A DNA stretch of 64,000 nucleotides from contig NZ_JABBGE010000013.1 of the NCBI RefSeq assembly GCF_012927245.1, forward strand, positions 62,001 through 126,000, in the 5' to 3' direction. Source of the stretch: Streptomyces sp. R302. GTDB lineage: Bacteria > Actinomycetota > Actinomycetes > Streptomycetales > Streptomycetaceae. Positions 1 through 8,803 of this stretch are shown piece by piece (position 1 is the stretch's first letter; each line of letters opens with the position of its first letter). A program made the position numbers and the translations under genes. The notes under the pieces were generated by a model that saw nothing but the letters and a program-made list of their open reading frames with translations, was not told where the DNA came from and searched no databases.

Positions 1-1055
1 TCCGCGCCGGAGTCCTTGTCGCCGCGCTCGGTGATCTCGCCGGCGACCCAGGCGTCGAGCCCGCGGTCGGCCAGCGTGGTGAGGGCGGCGTCGACCGACT
101 CGGCGGGGACGACGGCCATCATGCCGACGCCCATGTTGAGGGTCTTCTCCAGCTCCAGGCGCTCCACCCGGCCGGCGGTGCCGACGAGGTCGAAGATCGC
201 GCCCGGGGTCCACGTGGAGCGGTCCACGGTGGCGTGCAGCCCGTCCGGAACGACCCGGGCGAGGTTGGCCGCGAGACCGCCGCCGGTGATGTGGCTGAAG
301 GCGTGCACCTCGGTGGTCCGGGTGAGCGCCAGGCAGTCCAGCGAGTAGATCTTCGTGGGCTCCAGGAGCTCCTCGCCGAGGGTCCGGCCCAGCTCCTCGA
401 CCCGCTGGTCGAGGCTCATCCCGGCGCGGTCGAAGACCACGTGGCGGACGAGCGAGTACCCGTTGGAGTGAAGACCGGAGGAGGCCATGGCGATGACCGC
501 GTCCCCCGTACGGATGCGATCGGCGCCGAGCAGGCGGTCGTACTCGACGACACCGGTGCCCGCGCCCGCGACGTCGAAGTCGTCCGGGCCGAGGAGGCCC
601 GGGTGCTCCGCCGTCTCGCCGCCGACCAGGGCGCAGCCGGCGAGGACGCAGCCCTCGGCGATGCCCTTGACGATGGCGGCGACCCGCTCCGGGTGGACCT
701 TGCCCACGCAGATGTAGTCGGTCATGAAGAGCGGCTCGGCGCCGCAGACGACGATGTCGTCCATGACCATGGCGACCAGGTCGTGGCCGATGGTGTCGTA
801 CACGCCCATCTGGCGGGCGATGTCGACCTTCGTGCCGACGCCGTCGGTCGCCGAGGCGAGCAGCGGACGCTCGTAGCGCTTGAGGGCGGAGGCGTCGAAG
901 AGGCCGGCGAAGCCGCCGAGGCCGCCGAGGACCTCGGGGCGCTGCGTCTTCTTCACCCACTCCTTCATCAGCTCGACGGCGCGGTCGCCCGCCTCGATGT
1001 CGACGCCCGCAGAGGCGTAGCTGGCGCCGCCTGCGGCACTCTCAGTCTGAGACAT
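1..1055 (-). CDS. purM: Phosphoribosylformylglycinamidine cyclo-ligase (AIR synthetase), 3' end outside window
   Basis: PurM closes the imidazole ring of formylglycinamidine ribonucleotide with ATP, giving AIR, the fifth step of de novo purine synthesis in the cytosol. The frame is open from an ATG at 1055 to the window edge, 351 codons, and reads as a typical actinobacterial PurM: an early SYASAGVD segment, the DGVGTK motif, and the MVMDDIVVCGAEPLF stretch. The C-terminus and stop lie beyond position 1. It follows purF on the same strand after 54 bases, so the two probably form one operon. No strong Shine-Dalgarno sequence is visible before the ATG. The family call is very secure; only the end is missing. 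Confidence 0.96.
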   Translation of the reverse strand, partial: MSQTESAAGGASYASAGVDIEAGDRAVELMKEWVKKTQRPEVLGGLGGFAGLFDASALKRYERPLLASATDGVGTKVDIARQMGVYDTIGHDLVAMVMDDIVVCGAEPLFMTDYICVGKVHPERVAAIVKGIAEGCVLAGCALVGGETAEHPGLLGPDDFDVAGAGTGVVEYDRLLGADRIRTGDAVIAMASSGLHSNGYSLVRHVVFDRAGMSLDQRVEELGRTLGEELLEPTKIYSLDCLALTRTTEVHAFSHITGGGLAANLARVVPDGLHATVDRSTWTPGAIFDLVGTAGRVERLELEKTLNMGVGMMAVVPAESVDAALTTLADRGLDAWVAGEITERGDKDSGA

Positions 1056-1109
1056 GGGGTTCAGAGCTTTCGTGTCGTTACTGCGTCACTGCGGGGGTGC
1101 AGCGGGGTC

Positions 1110-2636
1110 TCACGGACGGCGCAGGGCGTCGGCGGCCGCGGTGGCGGCGGGGCCGGCGGCCAGTTCCGTCTCCAGGAGCTGCTTGCCGAGCAGCTCGGGG
1201 TCGGGCAGCTCCATCGGGTACTCGCCGTCGAAGCAGGCCCGGCAGAGGTTGGGCTTGGCGATGGTGGTCGCCTCGACCATCCCCTCCAGGGAGATGTACG
1301 AGAGCGAGTCCGCGCCGAGCGACTTGCCGATCTCGTCGATCGACATGCCGTTGGCGATCAGCTCCGCGCGGGTGGCGAAGTCGATGCCGAAGAAGCAGGG
1401 CCACTTGACCGGCGGCGAGGAGATCCGGATGTGGATCTCGGCCGCGCCGGCCTCGCGGAGCATCCGGACCAGGGCGCGCTGGGTGTTGCCGCGGACGATC
1501 GAGTCGTCGACGACGACCAGCCGCTTCCCCTTGATGACTTCCTTGAGGGGGTTCAGCTTCAGGCGGATGCCGAGCTGGCGGATGGTCTGCGAGGGCTGGA
1601 TGAAGGTGCGCCCGACGTAGGCGTTCTTGACCAGGCCGGCGCCGAAGGGGATGCCGGAGGCCTCCGCGTAGCCGATGGCGGCGGGGGTGCCGGACTCGGG
1701 CGTCGCTATGACCAGGTCGGCCTCGACGGGGGCCTCCTTGGCGAGGCGGCGGCCCATCTCGACGCGGGAGAGGTACACGTTCCGGCCGGCGATGTCCGTG
1801 TCGGGACGGGCCAGGTACACGTACTCGAAGACACAGCCCTTCGGCTTCGCTTCTGCGAAGCGGGAGGTGCGGATGCCGTTCTCGTCGATCGCGATCAGCT
1901 CGCCAGGCTCGACCTCGCGGACGAAGCTGGCGCCGCAGATGTCGAGGGCGGCGGACTCCGAGGCGACGACCCAGCCGCGCTCCAGGCGGCCGAGGACCAG
2001 CGGGCGGATGCCCTGCGGGTCACGGGCCGCGTAGAGCGTGTGCTCGTCCATGAAGACGAGGGAGAAGGCGCCCCGGACGTCGGGGAGGACCTTCGCGGCG
2101 GCCTGCTCGATGGTGAGCGGCGTGCCGTCCTCGTCCACCTGGCCCGCGAGGAGCGCGGTGACCAGGTCGGTGTCGTTGGTGGCGGCGACCTGGGTGGCGC
2201 GGCCGTCCTTCTTGGGAAGGTCGGCGACCATCTCGGCCAGCTGCGCCGTGTTCACCAGGTTGCCGTTGTGGCCGAGCGCCAGGGACCCGTGGGCGGTGGC
2301 CCGGAAGGTCGGCTGGGCGTTCTCCCAGACGGATGCTCCGGTGGTCGAGTAGCGGGCGTGACCGACCGCGATATGACCCTGGAGGGAACCGAGAGAGGTC
2401 TCGTCGAAGACCTGGGAGACAAGTCCCATGTCCTTGAAGACGAGGATCTGGGAGCCGTTGCTGACCGCGATTCCCGCGGATTCCTGACCCCGATGCTGGA
2501 GGGCGTAGAGCCCGAAGTACGTGAGCTTTGCGACCTCTTCACCCGGAGCCCAGACACCGAAGACGCCACAAGCGTCCTGGGGGCCTTTCTCACCGGGGAG
2601 CAGATCGTGATTGAGTCGACCGTCTCCGCGTGGCAC
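1110..2636 (-). CDS. purF: Amidophosphoribosyltransferase
   Basis: PurF commits PRPP to purine synthesis by replacing pyrophosphate with ammonia from glutamine, yielding phosphoribosylamine. The open frame runs on upstream to 2873, but homologues begin at PRGDGRLNHD, so the GTG at 2636 is chosen (508 residues). The N-terminal nucleophile is Cys23 in DACGVFG, exposed after removal of a 22-residue propeptide. The PRPP loop is VVVDDSIVRGNT. Cysteines in KGCVFEY, WPCFFGID and LCRAC match the 4Fe-4S ligands of Bacillus-type enzymes. It lies 54 bases upstream of purM. No clear ribosome binding site is seen, so the exact start is slightly less certain than the identity. Confidence 0.96.
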   Translation of the reverse strand: MPRGDGRLNHDLLPGEKGPQDACGVFGVWAPGEEVAKLTYFGLYALQHRGQESAGIAVSNGSQILVFKDMGLVSQVFDETSLGSLQGHIAVGHARYSTTGASVWENAQPTFRATAHGSLALGHNGNLVNTAQLAEMVADLPKKDGRATQVAATNDTDLVTALLAGQVDEDGTPLTIEQAAAKVLPDVRGAFSLVFMDEHTLYAARDPQGIRPLVLGRLERGWVVASESAALDICGASFVREVEPGELIAIDENGIRTSRFAEAKPKGCVFEYVYLARPDTDIAGRNVYLSRVEMGRRLAKEAPVEADLVIATPESGTPAAIGYAEASGIPFGAGLVKNAYVGRTFIQPSQTIRQLGIRLKLNPLKEVIKGKRLVVVDDSIVRGNTQRALVRMLREAGAAEIHIRISSPPVKWPCFFGIDFATRAELIANGMSIDEIGKSLGADSLSYISLEGMVEATTIAKPNLCRACFDGEYPMELPDPELLGKQLLETELAAGPAATAAADALRRP

Positions 2637-2915
2637 GTTTCCGAGTCTAGGGGACCTCGACCACTGGTCCGAATTGGGGAATCGAGCGCGGACGGCCCTC
2701 GTGTGATCGCACCAAAAGATCGCCGAGAACTTGGAGGGCCCTACAAGGCAGGCGCCGGAAGGGCTCCGCCCCTCCGGCCCCGCCCGTACGAACGCCCGCA
2801 CCGCCTCTCGGAGTCCCCGTCGGTGTGACGCAGAACGCAGTCCCCGGGGGTTTCGCCAGCGTTTCGAGCACACGAACTACGCGCGTCGACCACCCGGACC
2901 ACCGTCGACGCAGCG

Positions 2916-3740
2916 CTACTGAGCCGGGTCCGCCGCCTGTGCGGTCAGGCCCTCGCCGGCGCTGTCGGTGAGGGTCAGGGTCCGGTGGTCGAGCCGGTAG
3001 GAGAGGGGGCCGTCGAGGAGCTCGTACAGCTTCGTCTCCAGCTCCATCTGGGGACTGCCGCACATCATGCGTGTGGTGGCGGCCGGGCCCTCGACGGTGA
3101 GGGTGCGGGCCTTCTCGTCGAGCCTCGCCGTGGCCGTGAAGTCGTTGCAGCCGAGGTTGCCGGTGATCCGGCCGTCGGTGCCGATGACGAAGCGGGCCTT
3201 CTCCCCGCCGCCGGCCGGGAGGGAGGCGGCCGTGTCACCGGAGACCAGGCCGTCGATCTTCCAGGTGGTGCCGCGCAGCGGGAGGGACGGCTCGGCGGCC
3301 AGCTCCACCTTCCGGGCGCCGTCGGCGGAGACGAGGGTCAGCGCGCCGTCCGTGAGCGTGCCCTTCAGGGGGCCGGTGAAGGCGGCGAGGAAGGCGGTCT
3401 CGAAGCGCTGCCGGTCGTCGGGGCAGGCCATCTCGGTGACCTCGTCCGGGGAGACCGTGACCGTGGTGCCGGCCACGGTCACGGCCGCGCCGAAGTGGTT
3501 GCAGCCGGTACTGCCCTGGGCGCGCCCCTTCCCGGTGAAGCCGACGCGCGCGCCCTCGGGGGCCTGCGCGCGGTCGCCGTCGACGGTGACGGCGCCGACG
3601 GTCCACTGGCTACCGGCGAGGGGCAGGTCGGGATCCCCGGCGTTCCCGCCCGCGCCGCCGCCCCCGCCCTGCCCACAGGCGGAGAGCGACGCGGCGAGCA
3701 GGACGGCGGCGGCGAGGGTGGTGCTGCGCGGCTTCGACAT
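2916..3740 (-). CDS. Lipoprotein with two META domains
   Basis: This 274-residue protein begins with a lipoprotein signal ending in the lipobox LSAC, so Cys22 is the likely lipidated residue and the protein sits on the outer face of the membrane. Two tandem META (HslJ-type) domains follow, roughly residues 41-150 and 155-270. Each opens with a G(S/T)xW strand and carries a G(C)N turn (STGCNHFG and NLGCNDF). META proteins are linked to heat and antibiotic stress in E. coli (HslJ), but no biochemical role is established for these actinobacterial forms. It is transcribed alone between purF and a DinB-like gene. The lipoprotein and domain calls are firm; function is open. Confidence 0.85.
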   Translation of the reverse strand: MSKPRSTTLAAAVLLAASLSACGQGGGGGAGGNAGDPDLPLAGSQWTVGAVTVDGDRAQAPEGARVGFTGKGRAQGSTGCNHFGAAVTVAGTTVTVSPDEVTEMACPDDRQRFETAFLAAFTGPLKGTLTDGALTLVSADGARKVELAAEPSLPLRGTTWKIDGLVSGDTAASLPAGGGEKARFVIGTDGRITGNLGCNDFTATARLDEKARTLTVEGPAATTRMMCGSPQMELETKLYELLDGPLSYRLDHRTLTLTDSAGEGLTAQAADPAQ

Positions 3741-3778
3741 GCCGGTGGGACGCGGCGGACCCGCGAGGGGTTCCCGGG

Positions 3779-3905
3779 CGCGGCCGTCCGGGTGGGGGCG
3801 TACGGGCGGGGCGTACGGGCGGGGGCGTACGGGCGCGGCCCGGGTGGGGGCGTCCGTGGGGGCGTACGGGCGGGGGCGCGGGCGTCCGGGTGGGGGCGTC
3901 CGCGT
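3779..3905. repeat. G-rich GGGGCGTACGGGCG-type degenerate repeats
   Basis: The intergenic stretch between the META lipoprotein and the DinB-like gene is built of imperfect repeats of GGGGCGTACGGGCG and GGGGCGTCCG, about eight units, on the plus strand. Runs of four or five G spaced by short CGTAC or CGTCC segments could form G-quadruplexes. It lies where the promoter of the minus-strand lipoprotein gene should be. No gene is supported here. Confidence 0.6.
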
Positions 3906-3947
3906 GCGGGAGCCTCCCCGTAGACCGGGCTCAGCCCGTGACGGGCC

Positions 3948-4736
3948 TCAGCCCATCACAGGCAGCAGCCCCGCCAGGTCCGCGCGCTCGCCGCTGGCGG
4001 CGATCCGGGCCGCGTCGAGCTCGACGGCCCAGTCGGTACGCCCGGTGGCGAGGCGGATCCAGGTCAGCGGGTCCGTCTCGACGACGTTCGGCGGGGTGCC
4101 CCTGGTGTGCCGGGGGCCCTCCACGCACTGCACCACCGCGTACGGCGGGACCCTGACCTCCACCGCGCCGCCGGGGGCCTTCGCCGCGAGGGCGTCGGCG
4201 AGGAGCCTGGTGCAGGCGGCGAGCGCCTGCCGGTCGTAGGGGATCTCCGTGCCGGTCGCGGCGGCGAGGTCGTCGGTGTGGACGACCAGCTCGACGGTGC
4301 GGGTGACGAGGAAGTCGGCGAGGGTCATGGCGCCGAACCGGGTCGGGACGAGCCGTTCCCCGTCCGCGTCGGCCAGCGCCTTCGCGAAATCGTCGCCCAC
4401 GCGCGCGTACAGCCCCGGCAGGTCGGCGGCGTCGAGCGCCCGGACGTCCTCGTCGATCCCGGCGGCGCCGGTCGCGGTGGCCCGGGGCCAGTCCAGGAGG
4501 GCGAGCTCCCGCACGGCGGGCTCGGGCGCCGCGAGCCCCCGCACGACCGAGCCGAGCACCATCGTGATGTGCGCGGCCAGCTCCCGTACCGTCCAGGCCC
4601 CGAGCCGCGTCGGCCCGTCGAGCGCCTCCGGCGGGAGGGCGAGCACCGCGTCCCGTACGTGCCCGAACTGGGCGGAGACGGCGGCGCGGGTCCTGGCGGA
4701 GTCGTAACTGCGGGTGCGTTTCCTGGCGGGTGGCAT
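3948..4736 (-). CDS. DinB/MDMPI-like, sterol-carrier family protein
   Basis: The 262-residue product resembles the actinobacterial maleylpyruvate-isomerase-like family that uses mycothiol: an N-terminal DinB-type four-helix bundle (residues about 15-190) with a conserved GAWTVRELAAHI segment containing a possible metal-binding histidine, and a second helix motif with VELVVHTDDL. A C-terminal extension with DPLTWIRLATGR resembles the SCP2-like tail seen in these proteins. Substrate is unknown; similar genes commonly sit near purF in Streptomyces. No strong Shine-Dalgarno sequence precedes the ATG at 4736. It is divergent from the NTF2-like gene at 4803, so both promoters lie in about 66 bases. 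The family call is good; an enzyme reaction is not claimed. Confidence 0.8.
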   Translation of the reverse strand: MPPARKRTRSYDSARTRAAVSAQFGHVRDAVLALPPEALDGPTRLGAWTVRELAAHITMVLGSVVRGLAAPEPAVRELALLDWPRATATGAAGIDEDVRALDAADLPGLYARVGDDFAKALADADGERLVPTRFGAMTLADFLVTRTVELVVHTDDLAAATGTEIPYDRQALAACTRLLADALAAKAPGGAVEVRVPPYAVVQCVEGPRHTRGTPPNVVETDPLTWIRLATGRTDWAVELDAARIAASGERADLAGLLPVMG

Positions 4737-4802
4737 GGCCCGAGGCTAACGCCGAGACTTGAGGGAGGGGGGAAACCCCTCAGGAAAGGCAGTGGCGGGA
4801 CC

Positions 4803-5210
4803 ATGACCCATCACGAGCACCCCGACGCGGCTGTCGTGCGCCGGGGGTACGAAGCGTTCGGCGCGGGTGACGTGGAGACGCTCGCCTCCCTCATGACCAA
4901 CGACTGCACGCACCACTCGCCCGGCGAGAGCCAGATGTCCGGGCACTTCAAAGGCCGGGACAACGTCCTGGCCCACTACGGGAAGCTCGCCGAGCTGACC
5001 GGCGGCACCTTCCGGGTGGAGCTGAAGGGCGTCTACCCGGACGGCAGGGGCCACGTGATGTCCGTCCACACCTGGCACGGCGACAAGGACGACCGGGGCA
5101 TCTCGATGGACGGCGGCCTCTTCTTCACCCTCGTCGGCGGCAAGATCTCCGACGTCGACGAGTGCGTGGCCGACATCCCCGAATCGGACGCCTTCTGGGG
5201 AACGGAGTAG
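4803..5210 (+). CDS. NTF2-like / SnoaL-like domain protein
   Basis: A 135-residue single-domain protein of the NTF2/SnoaL superfamily, recognised from the opening VVRRGYEAFGAGDVETLASL pattern and the later GRDNVLAHY and VHTWHGD strands that form the cone-shaped pocket. The family includes polyketide cyclases, isomerases and ligand-binding proteins, so no reaction can be assigned from sequence. The longer open frame upstream is a shadow of the divergent gene; the ATG at 4803 fits family length. The gene is monocistronic and is followed by a strong bidirectional terminator shared with purL. Confidence 0.82.
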   Translation: MTHHEHPDAAVVRRGYEAFGAGDVETLASLMTNDCTHHSPGESQMSGHFKGRDNVLAHYGKLAELTGGTFRVELKGVYPDGRGHVMSVHTWHGDKDDRGISMDGGLFFTLVGGKISDVDECVADIPESDAFWGTE

Positions 5211-5219
5211 GGCGCACGC

Positions 5220-5252
5220 GGAAACCCCCGCCCGAGCGGAGCGGGGGTTTCC
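5220..5252. terminator. Bidirectional intrinsic terminator
   Basis: A perfect 12-bp stem, GGAAACCCCCGC pairing with GCGGGGGTTTCC, with a 9-base loop, lies between the converging NTF2-like gene and purL. It carries A/T-rich ends on both sides of the stem and could stop transcription from either strand. Confidence 0.85.
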
Positions 5253-5265
5253 GGGTGGAACCGAC

Positions 5266-7515
5266 TCAGGCCAGGAGGCCCGGGATCGTCGCCTCGTGCG
5301 CGGTGCGCAGCTCCTCCAGGGAGAGCGCGAACTCGCCCTGGACGTCGACCGCGTCGCCGTCGACGACACCGATGCGGGTCGCCGGCAGGCCTCGGGCGCC
5401 GCACATGTCGGTGAAGCGGAGCTCCTCGCTGCGCGGAACGGAAACGACCGCGCGGCCCGCCGACTCCGAGAAGAGGAACGTGAAGGCGTCCAGGCCCTCG
5501 GGGACGACCAGGCGCGCGCCGTTCCCGCCGCGCAGGCAGGACTCGACGACCGCCTGGACGAGACCGCCGTCGGACAGGTCGTGCGCCGCGTCGATCATGC
5601 CGTCGCGGGAGCCCGAGATCAGGATCTCGCCGAGCAGCTTCTCCCGGTCGAGGTCCACGGCCGGCGGCAAGCCGCCGAGGTGCTGGTGGATCACCTCGGA
5701 CCAGGCCGAACCGCCGAACTCCTCCTTGGTGTCGCCCAGCAGGTAGAGGAGCTGGCCCTCTTCCGCGAAGGCGATCGGGGTGCGGCGGTTGACGTCGTCG
5801 ATCACACCGAGGACGGCCACGACGGGCGTCGGGTGGATCGCGACCTCACCGGTCTGGTTGTACAGCGACACGTTGCCGCCGGTGACCGGGGTGCCCAGCT
5901 GGAAGCAGCCGTCCGCGAGACCGCGGGTGGCCTCGGCGAACTGCCACATCACGGCCGGGTCCTCGGGCGAACCGAAGTTCAGGCAGTCCGAGATGGCGAG
6001 CGGCTTGGCGCCGGAGGCGGCGACGTTGCGGTACGCCTCCGCGAGCGCGAGCTGCGCGCCGGTGTACGGGTCGAGCTTGGCGTACCGGCCGTTGCCGTCG
6101 GTCGCCATGGCCACGCCGAGGTTGGTCTCCTCGTCGATGCGGACCATGCCCGCGTCCTCGGGCTGCGCCAGGACCGTGTTGCCCTGCACGAAGCGGTCGT
6201 ACTGGTCCGTGATCCAGGACTTCGAGGCCTGGTTCGGGGACGAGACGAGCTTCAGGACCTGGTCCTTGAGCTCCGCGCCGTCCTTCGGACGGGGCAGCTT
6301 GCCGGCGTCGTCGGCCTGGAGCGCGTCCTGCCACTCCGGGCGGGCGTACGGCCGGTGGTACGTCGGGCCCTCGTGGGCGACGGAGCGCGGCGGCACGTCG
6401 ACGATCTGCTCGCCGTGCCAGAAGATCTCCAGTCGCTCGCCCTCGGTGACCTCACCGATGACGACCGCGATGACGTCCCACTTCTCGCAGATCTCCAGGA
6501 AGCGGTCGACGTGCTGCGGCTCGACGATCGCGCACATGCGCTCCTGCGACTCGCTCATGAGGATCTCCTCAGGAGAGAGCGTCGCGTCGCGCAGGTGGAC
6601 CTTCTCCAGGTCGACCCGCATGCCGCCGGAGCCGGCCGAGGCCAGCTCGGAGGTGGCGCAGGAGAGACCGGCGCCGCCGAGGTCCTGGATGCCCGCGACC
6701 AGCTTCTCCTGGAAGATCTCCAGGGTGCACTCGATGAGGAGCTTCTCCTGGAACGGGTCGCCGACCTGGACCGCGGGCCGCTTGGTGGGCTTGGTGTCGT
6801 CGAAGGTCTCGGACGCGAGGACCGAGACGCCGCCGATGCCGTCGCCGCCCGTGCGGGCGCCGTACAGGATGACCTTGTTGCCGGGGCCCGAGGCCTTGGC
6901 GAGGTGGATGTCCTCGTGCTTCATCACGCCGATGCAGCCGGCGTTGACCAGCGGGTTGCCCTGGTAGCAGGAGTCGAAGACGACCTCGCCGCCGATGTTC
7001 GGCAGGCCCAGGCAGTTGCCGTAGCCGCCGATGCCGGCGACGACACCGGGCAGCACGCGCTTGGTGTCGGGGTGGTCGGCCGCGCCGAAGCGCAGCGGGT
7101 CGACGACCGCGACCGGGCGGGCGCCCATGGCGAGGATGTCGCGGACGATGCCGCCCACGCCGGTCGCCGCGCCCTGGTAGGGCTCGATGTACGAGGGGTG
7201 GTTGTGCGACTCGACCTTGAAGGTGACCGCGTAACCCTGGCCGACGTCGACGACGCCCGCGTTCTCGCCGATGCCGACGAGCATGGCGTCGTTCTGCGGG
7301 GTCTTCTCGCCGAACTGCTTCAGGTGGACCTTGCTGCTCTTGTAGGAGCAGTGCTCGGACCACATGACCGAGTACATGGCGAGCTCGGCGCCGGTGGGAC
7401 GGCGGCCGAGGATCTCGCGGATGCGCGCGTACTCGTCCTCCTTGAGGCCGAGCTCCTTCCAGGGCTGCTCGCTGTCCGGCGTCTCGCTCGCGTGCTTGAC
7501 GGTGTCGAGGCTCAT
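5266..7515 (-). CDS. purL: Phosphoribosylformylglycinamidine synthase subunit PurL
   Basis: PurL is the synthetase subunit of FGAM synthase, step four of purine synthesis; it uses ammonia delivered by PurQ and needs PurS for assembly. At 749 residues it is the small, Bacillus-type form rather than the 1,300-residue fused enzyme. The ATG at 7515 (MSLDTVKHASE) is used; the longer upstream frame is the purQ region in another phase. ATP-binding motifs include MYSVMWSEHCSYKSSK and VGIGENAGVV. Its start overlaps the purQ stop by one base (TGATG), implying translational coupling. The gene ends at the shared terminator at 5220. Confidence 0.97.
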   Translation of the reverse strand: MSLDTVKHASETPDSEQPWKELGLKEDEYARIREILGRRPTGAELAMYSVMWSEHCSYKSSKVHLKQFGEKTPQNDAMLVGIGENAGVVDVGQGYAVTFKVESHNHPSYIEPYQGAATGVGGIVRDILAMGARPVAVVDPLRFGAADHPDTKRVLPGVVAGIGGYGNCLGLPNIGGEVVFDSCYQGNPLVNAGCIGVMKHEDIHLAKASGPGNKVILYGARTGGDGIGGVSVLASETFDDTKPTKRPAVQVGDPFQEKLLIECTLEIFQEKLVAGIQDLGGAGLSCATSELASAGSGGMRVDLEKVHLRDATLSPEEILMSESQERMCAIVEPQHVDRFLEICEKWDVIAVVIGEVTEGERLEIFWHGEQIVDVPPRSVAHEGPTYHRPYARPEWQDALQADDAGKLPRPKDGAELKDQVLKLVSSPNQASKSWITDQYDRFVQGNTVLAQPEDAGMVRIDEETNLGVAMATDGNGRYAKLDPYTGAQLALAEAYRNVAASGAKPLAISDCLNFGSPEDPAVMWQFAEATRGLADGCFQLGTPVTGGNVSLYNQTGEVAIHPTPVVAVLGVIDDVNRRTPIAFAEEGQLLYLLGDTKEEFGGSAWSEVIHQHLGGLPPAVDLDREKLLGEILISGSRDGMIDAAHDLSDGGLVQAVVESCLRGGNGARLVVPEGLDAFTFLFSESAGRAVVSVPRSEELRFTDMCGARGLPATRIGVVDGDAVDVQGEFALSLEELRTAHEATIPGLLA

Positions 7516-8195
7516 CAGGCGTTGACCAGCTTCTTGAGGATCGAGGTGAAGAAACCGAGACCGTCCGTCTTGCCGGTGCCGATCAGCGGTTCGACGGCGT
7601 GCTCGGGGTGCGGCATGAGGCCGACCACGTTGCCCGCGGCGTTGGTGATGCCCGCGATGTCGCGGAGCGAGCCGTTGGGGTTCATGTCCAGGTAGCGGAA
7701 GGCCACCCGCCCCTCGGCCTCCAGCTCGTCGAGCGTGCGCTCGTCGGCGACGTACCGGCCGTCCATGTTCTTGAGCGGGACCTCGATCTCCTGGCCCCGG
7801 ACGTAGTCCGAGGTCCAGGCGGTCTCCGCGTTCTCCACCCGCAGCTTCTGGTCGCGGCAGATGAAGTGCAGGTGGTTGTTGCGGAGCATCGCGCCCGGCA
7901 GCAGATGGGCCTCGGTGAGGATCTGGAAGCCGTTGCAGATGCCGAGGACCGGCATGCCGGCCTTCGCCTGCTCGATGATCGTCTCCATCACCGGCGAGAA
8001 GCGGGAGATGGCGCCGGCCCGCAGGTAGTCGCCGTAGGAGAAGCCGCCGGCGAGGACGACCGCGTCGACCTGCTTGAGGTCCTTGTCGCGGTGCCACAGC
8101 GAGACCGGCTCGGCGCCCGCGAGGCGGGCGGCGCGCAGCGCGTCCTGGTCGTCGAGCGTACCGGGGAAGGTGACGACGCCGATGCGTGCGGTCAC
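7515..8195 (-). CDS. purQ: Phosphoribosylformylglycinamidine synthase subunit PurQ (glutaminase)
   Basis: PurQ is the class I glutamine amidotransferase that supplies ammonia to PurL. The 226-residue product has the nucleophile elbow with Cys87 in LGICNGF and the C-terminal His and Glu of the triad in MPHPEHAVE. It starts with GTG at 8195, overlapping the purS stop by four bases (GTGA), and its stop overlaps the purL start. Gene order purS-purQ-purL with both overlaps indicates one tightly coupled operon giving balanced subunit amounts. Confidence 0.97.
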   Translation of the reverse strand: MTARIGVVTFPGTLDDQDALRAARLAGAEPVSLWHRDKDLKQVDAVVLAGGFSYGDYLRAGAISRFSPVMETIIEQAKAGMPVLGICNGFQILTEAHLLPGAMLRNNHLHFICRDQKLRVENAETAWTSDYVRGQEIEVPLKNMDGRYVADERTLDELEAEGRVAFRYLDMNPNGSLRDIAGITNAAGNVVGLMPHPEHAVEPLIGTGKTDGLGFFTSILKKLVNA

Positions 8196-8437
8196 GACTC
8201 GACCTTCACGACGAAGTCTTCGATCACGGTGTTGGCGAGGAAGGTTTCGGCCATCTCATGGATGCGGGCGAGGGCGGCGTCGTCCACCGGCCCCTCCACC
8301 TCCAGCTCGAAGCGCTTCCCCTGACGGACGTCGGCGATTCCGGCGAACCCGAGGCGGGGCAGTGCACGCTGCACCGCCTGTCCCTGCGGGTCGAGGATCT
8401 CCGGCTTGAGCATGACGTCGACTACGACGCGTGCCAC
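8192..8437 (-). CDS. purS: Phosphoribosylformylglycinamidine synthase subunit PurS
   Basis: PurS is a small dimeric protein that bridges PurL and PurQ and is essential in the split FGAM synthase. The product of 81 residues starts VARVVVDVMLKP and matches family length. Two in-frame GTG codons are available, at 8443 and 8437. A GGGAG Shine-Dalgarno sequence lies five bases before 8437 and would overlap the start at 8443, so 8437 is chosen. It is the first gene of purSQL; a palindrome with a candidate -10 box lies 56-71 bases upstream. Confidence 0.94.
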   Translation of the reverse strand: MARVVVDVMLKPEILDPQGQAVQRALPRLGFAGIADVRQGKRFELEVEGPVDDAALARIHEMAETFLANTVIEDFVVKVES

Positions 8438-8803
8438 TGGCACTCCCGGTGGTGTGTTGCGTGGGCGGTTCCCTCAGCGTACCTGCCTCCAAATTCTACG
8501 CGGGTAGAGATCTGAAGGATCCTACAAATGCCCAGGCCGGAAGGGGCCGCCGCGAGTGATCCACTCCAAACGCCCCCCACACCCCTCCGCACATGAAATG
8601 CGCGTGAAATATCGTGCCGTGCATTGCCCGGGACACGCTGAGACAATTGACAGGGCTTCACAATGCGACGCCCGTCGCTGTACAAAGGAATCCAGAGGAA
8701 AGCAACATTGTCCCTGGGCAGCCAGAGGCCTGGTGTCACCGCACGTCAGAGGCGTACCCAAAGCCCTTGACAGGTGGCGGGCCACAGGAAAGGACCGATA
8801 TCC
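8438..8803. other. Divergent intergenic region purS / lsr2-like
   Basis: This 366-base gap carries the promoters of purSQL (minus) and the Lsr2 family gene (plus). The half nearest the latter is noticeably richer in A and T than the surroundings, with GTGAAATATCG and ACAATTGACAGG segments. Two TTGACA hexamers occur, near 8647 and 8767, but neither has a convincing -10 box at the right distance. No gene is supported; short open frames here lack ribosome binding sites. AT-rich DNA upstream would suit autoregulation, since Lsr2 proteins bind AT-rich sequence; that is inference. Confidence 0.5.
8493..8508 (-). promoter_or_regulatory. Candidate purSQL operator/promoter palindrome
   Basis: The palindrome TCTAC-GCGG-GTAGA (8495-8508) overlaps TAGAAT (8498-8493 on the minus strand), which matches a Streptomyces -10 box. 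It lies 56-71 bases upstream of the purS GTG, where an operator controlling the purine operon would be expected. No -35 box is convincing. A weaker related half-site (CCGCGTAG) is present before purC. The identity of any binding protein is not known. Confidence 0.4.

Noticed and set aside
234..2828. 864-codon plus-strand open frame across purM and purF
   Set aside because: It is antisense to two certain genes in the same codon register that high GC3 keeps free of stops; no ribosome binding site, and composition is Gly/Asp/Val/Arg-rich as expected for a shadow.
5296..7695. 799-codon plus-strand open frame opposite purL
   Set aside because: Antisense shadow of purL with typical low-complexity composition and no family likeness.
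8647..8772. TTGACA hexamers as promoters of the Lsr2-like gene
   Set aside because: Neither has a -10 box at 16-19 bases, so they are not annotated as promoters.
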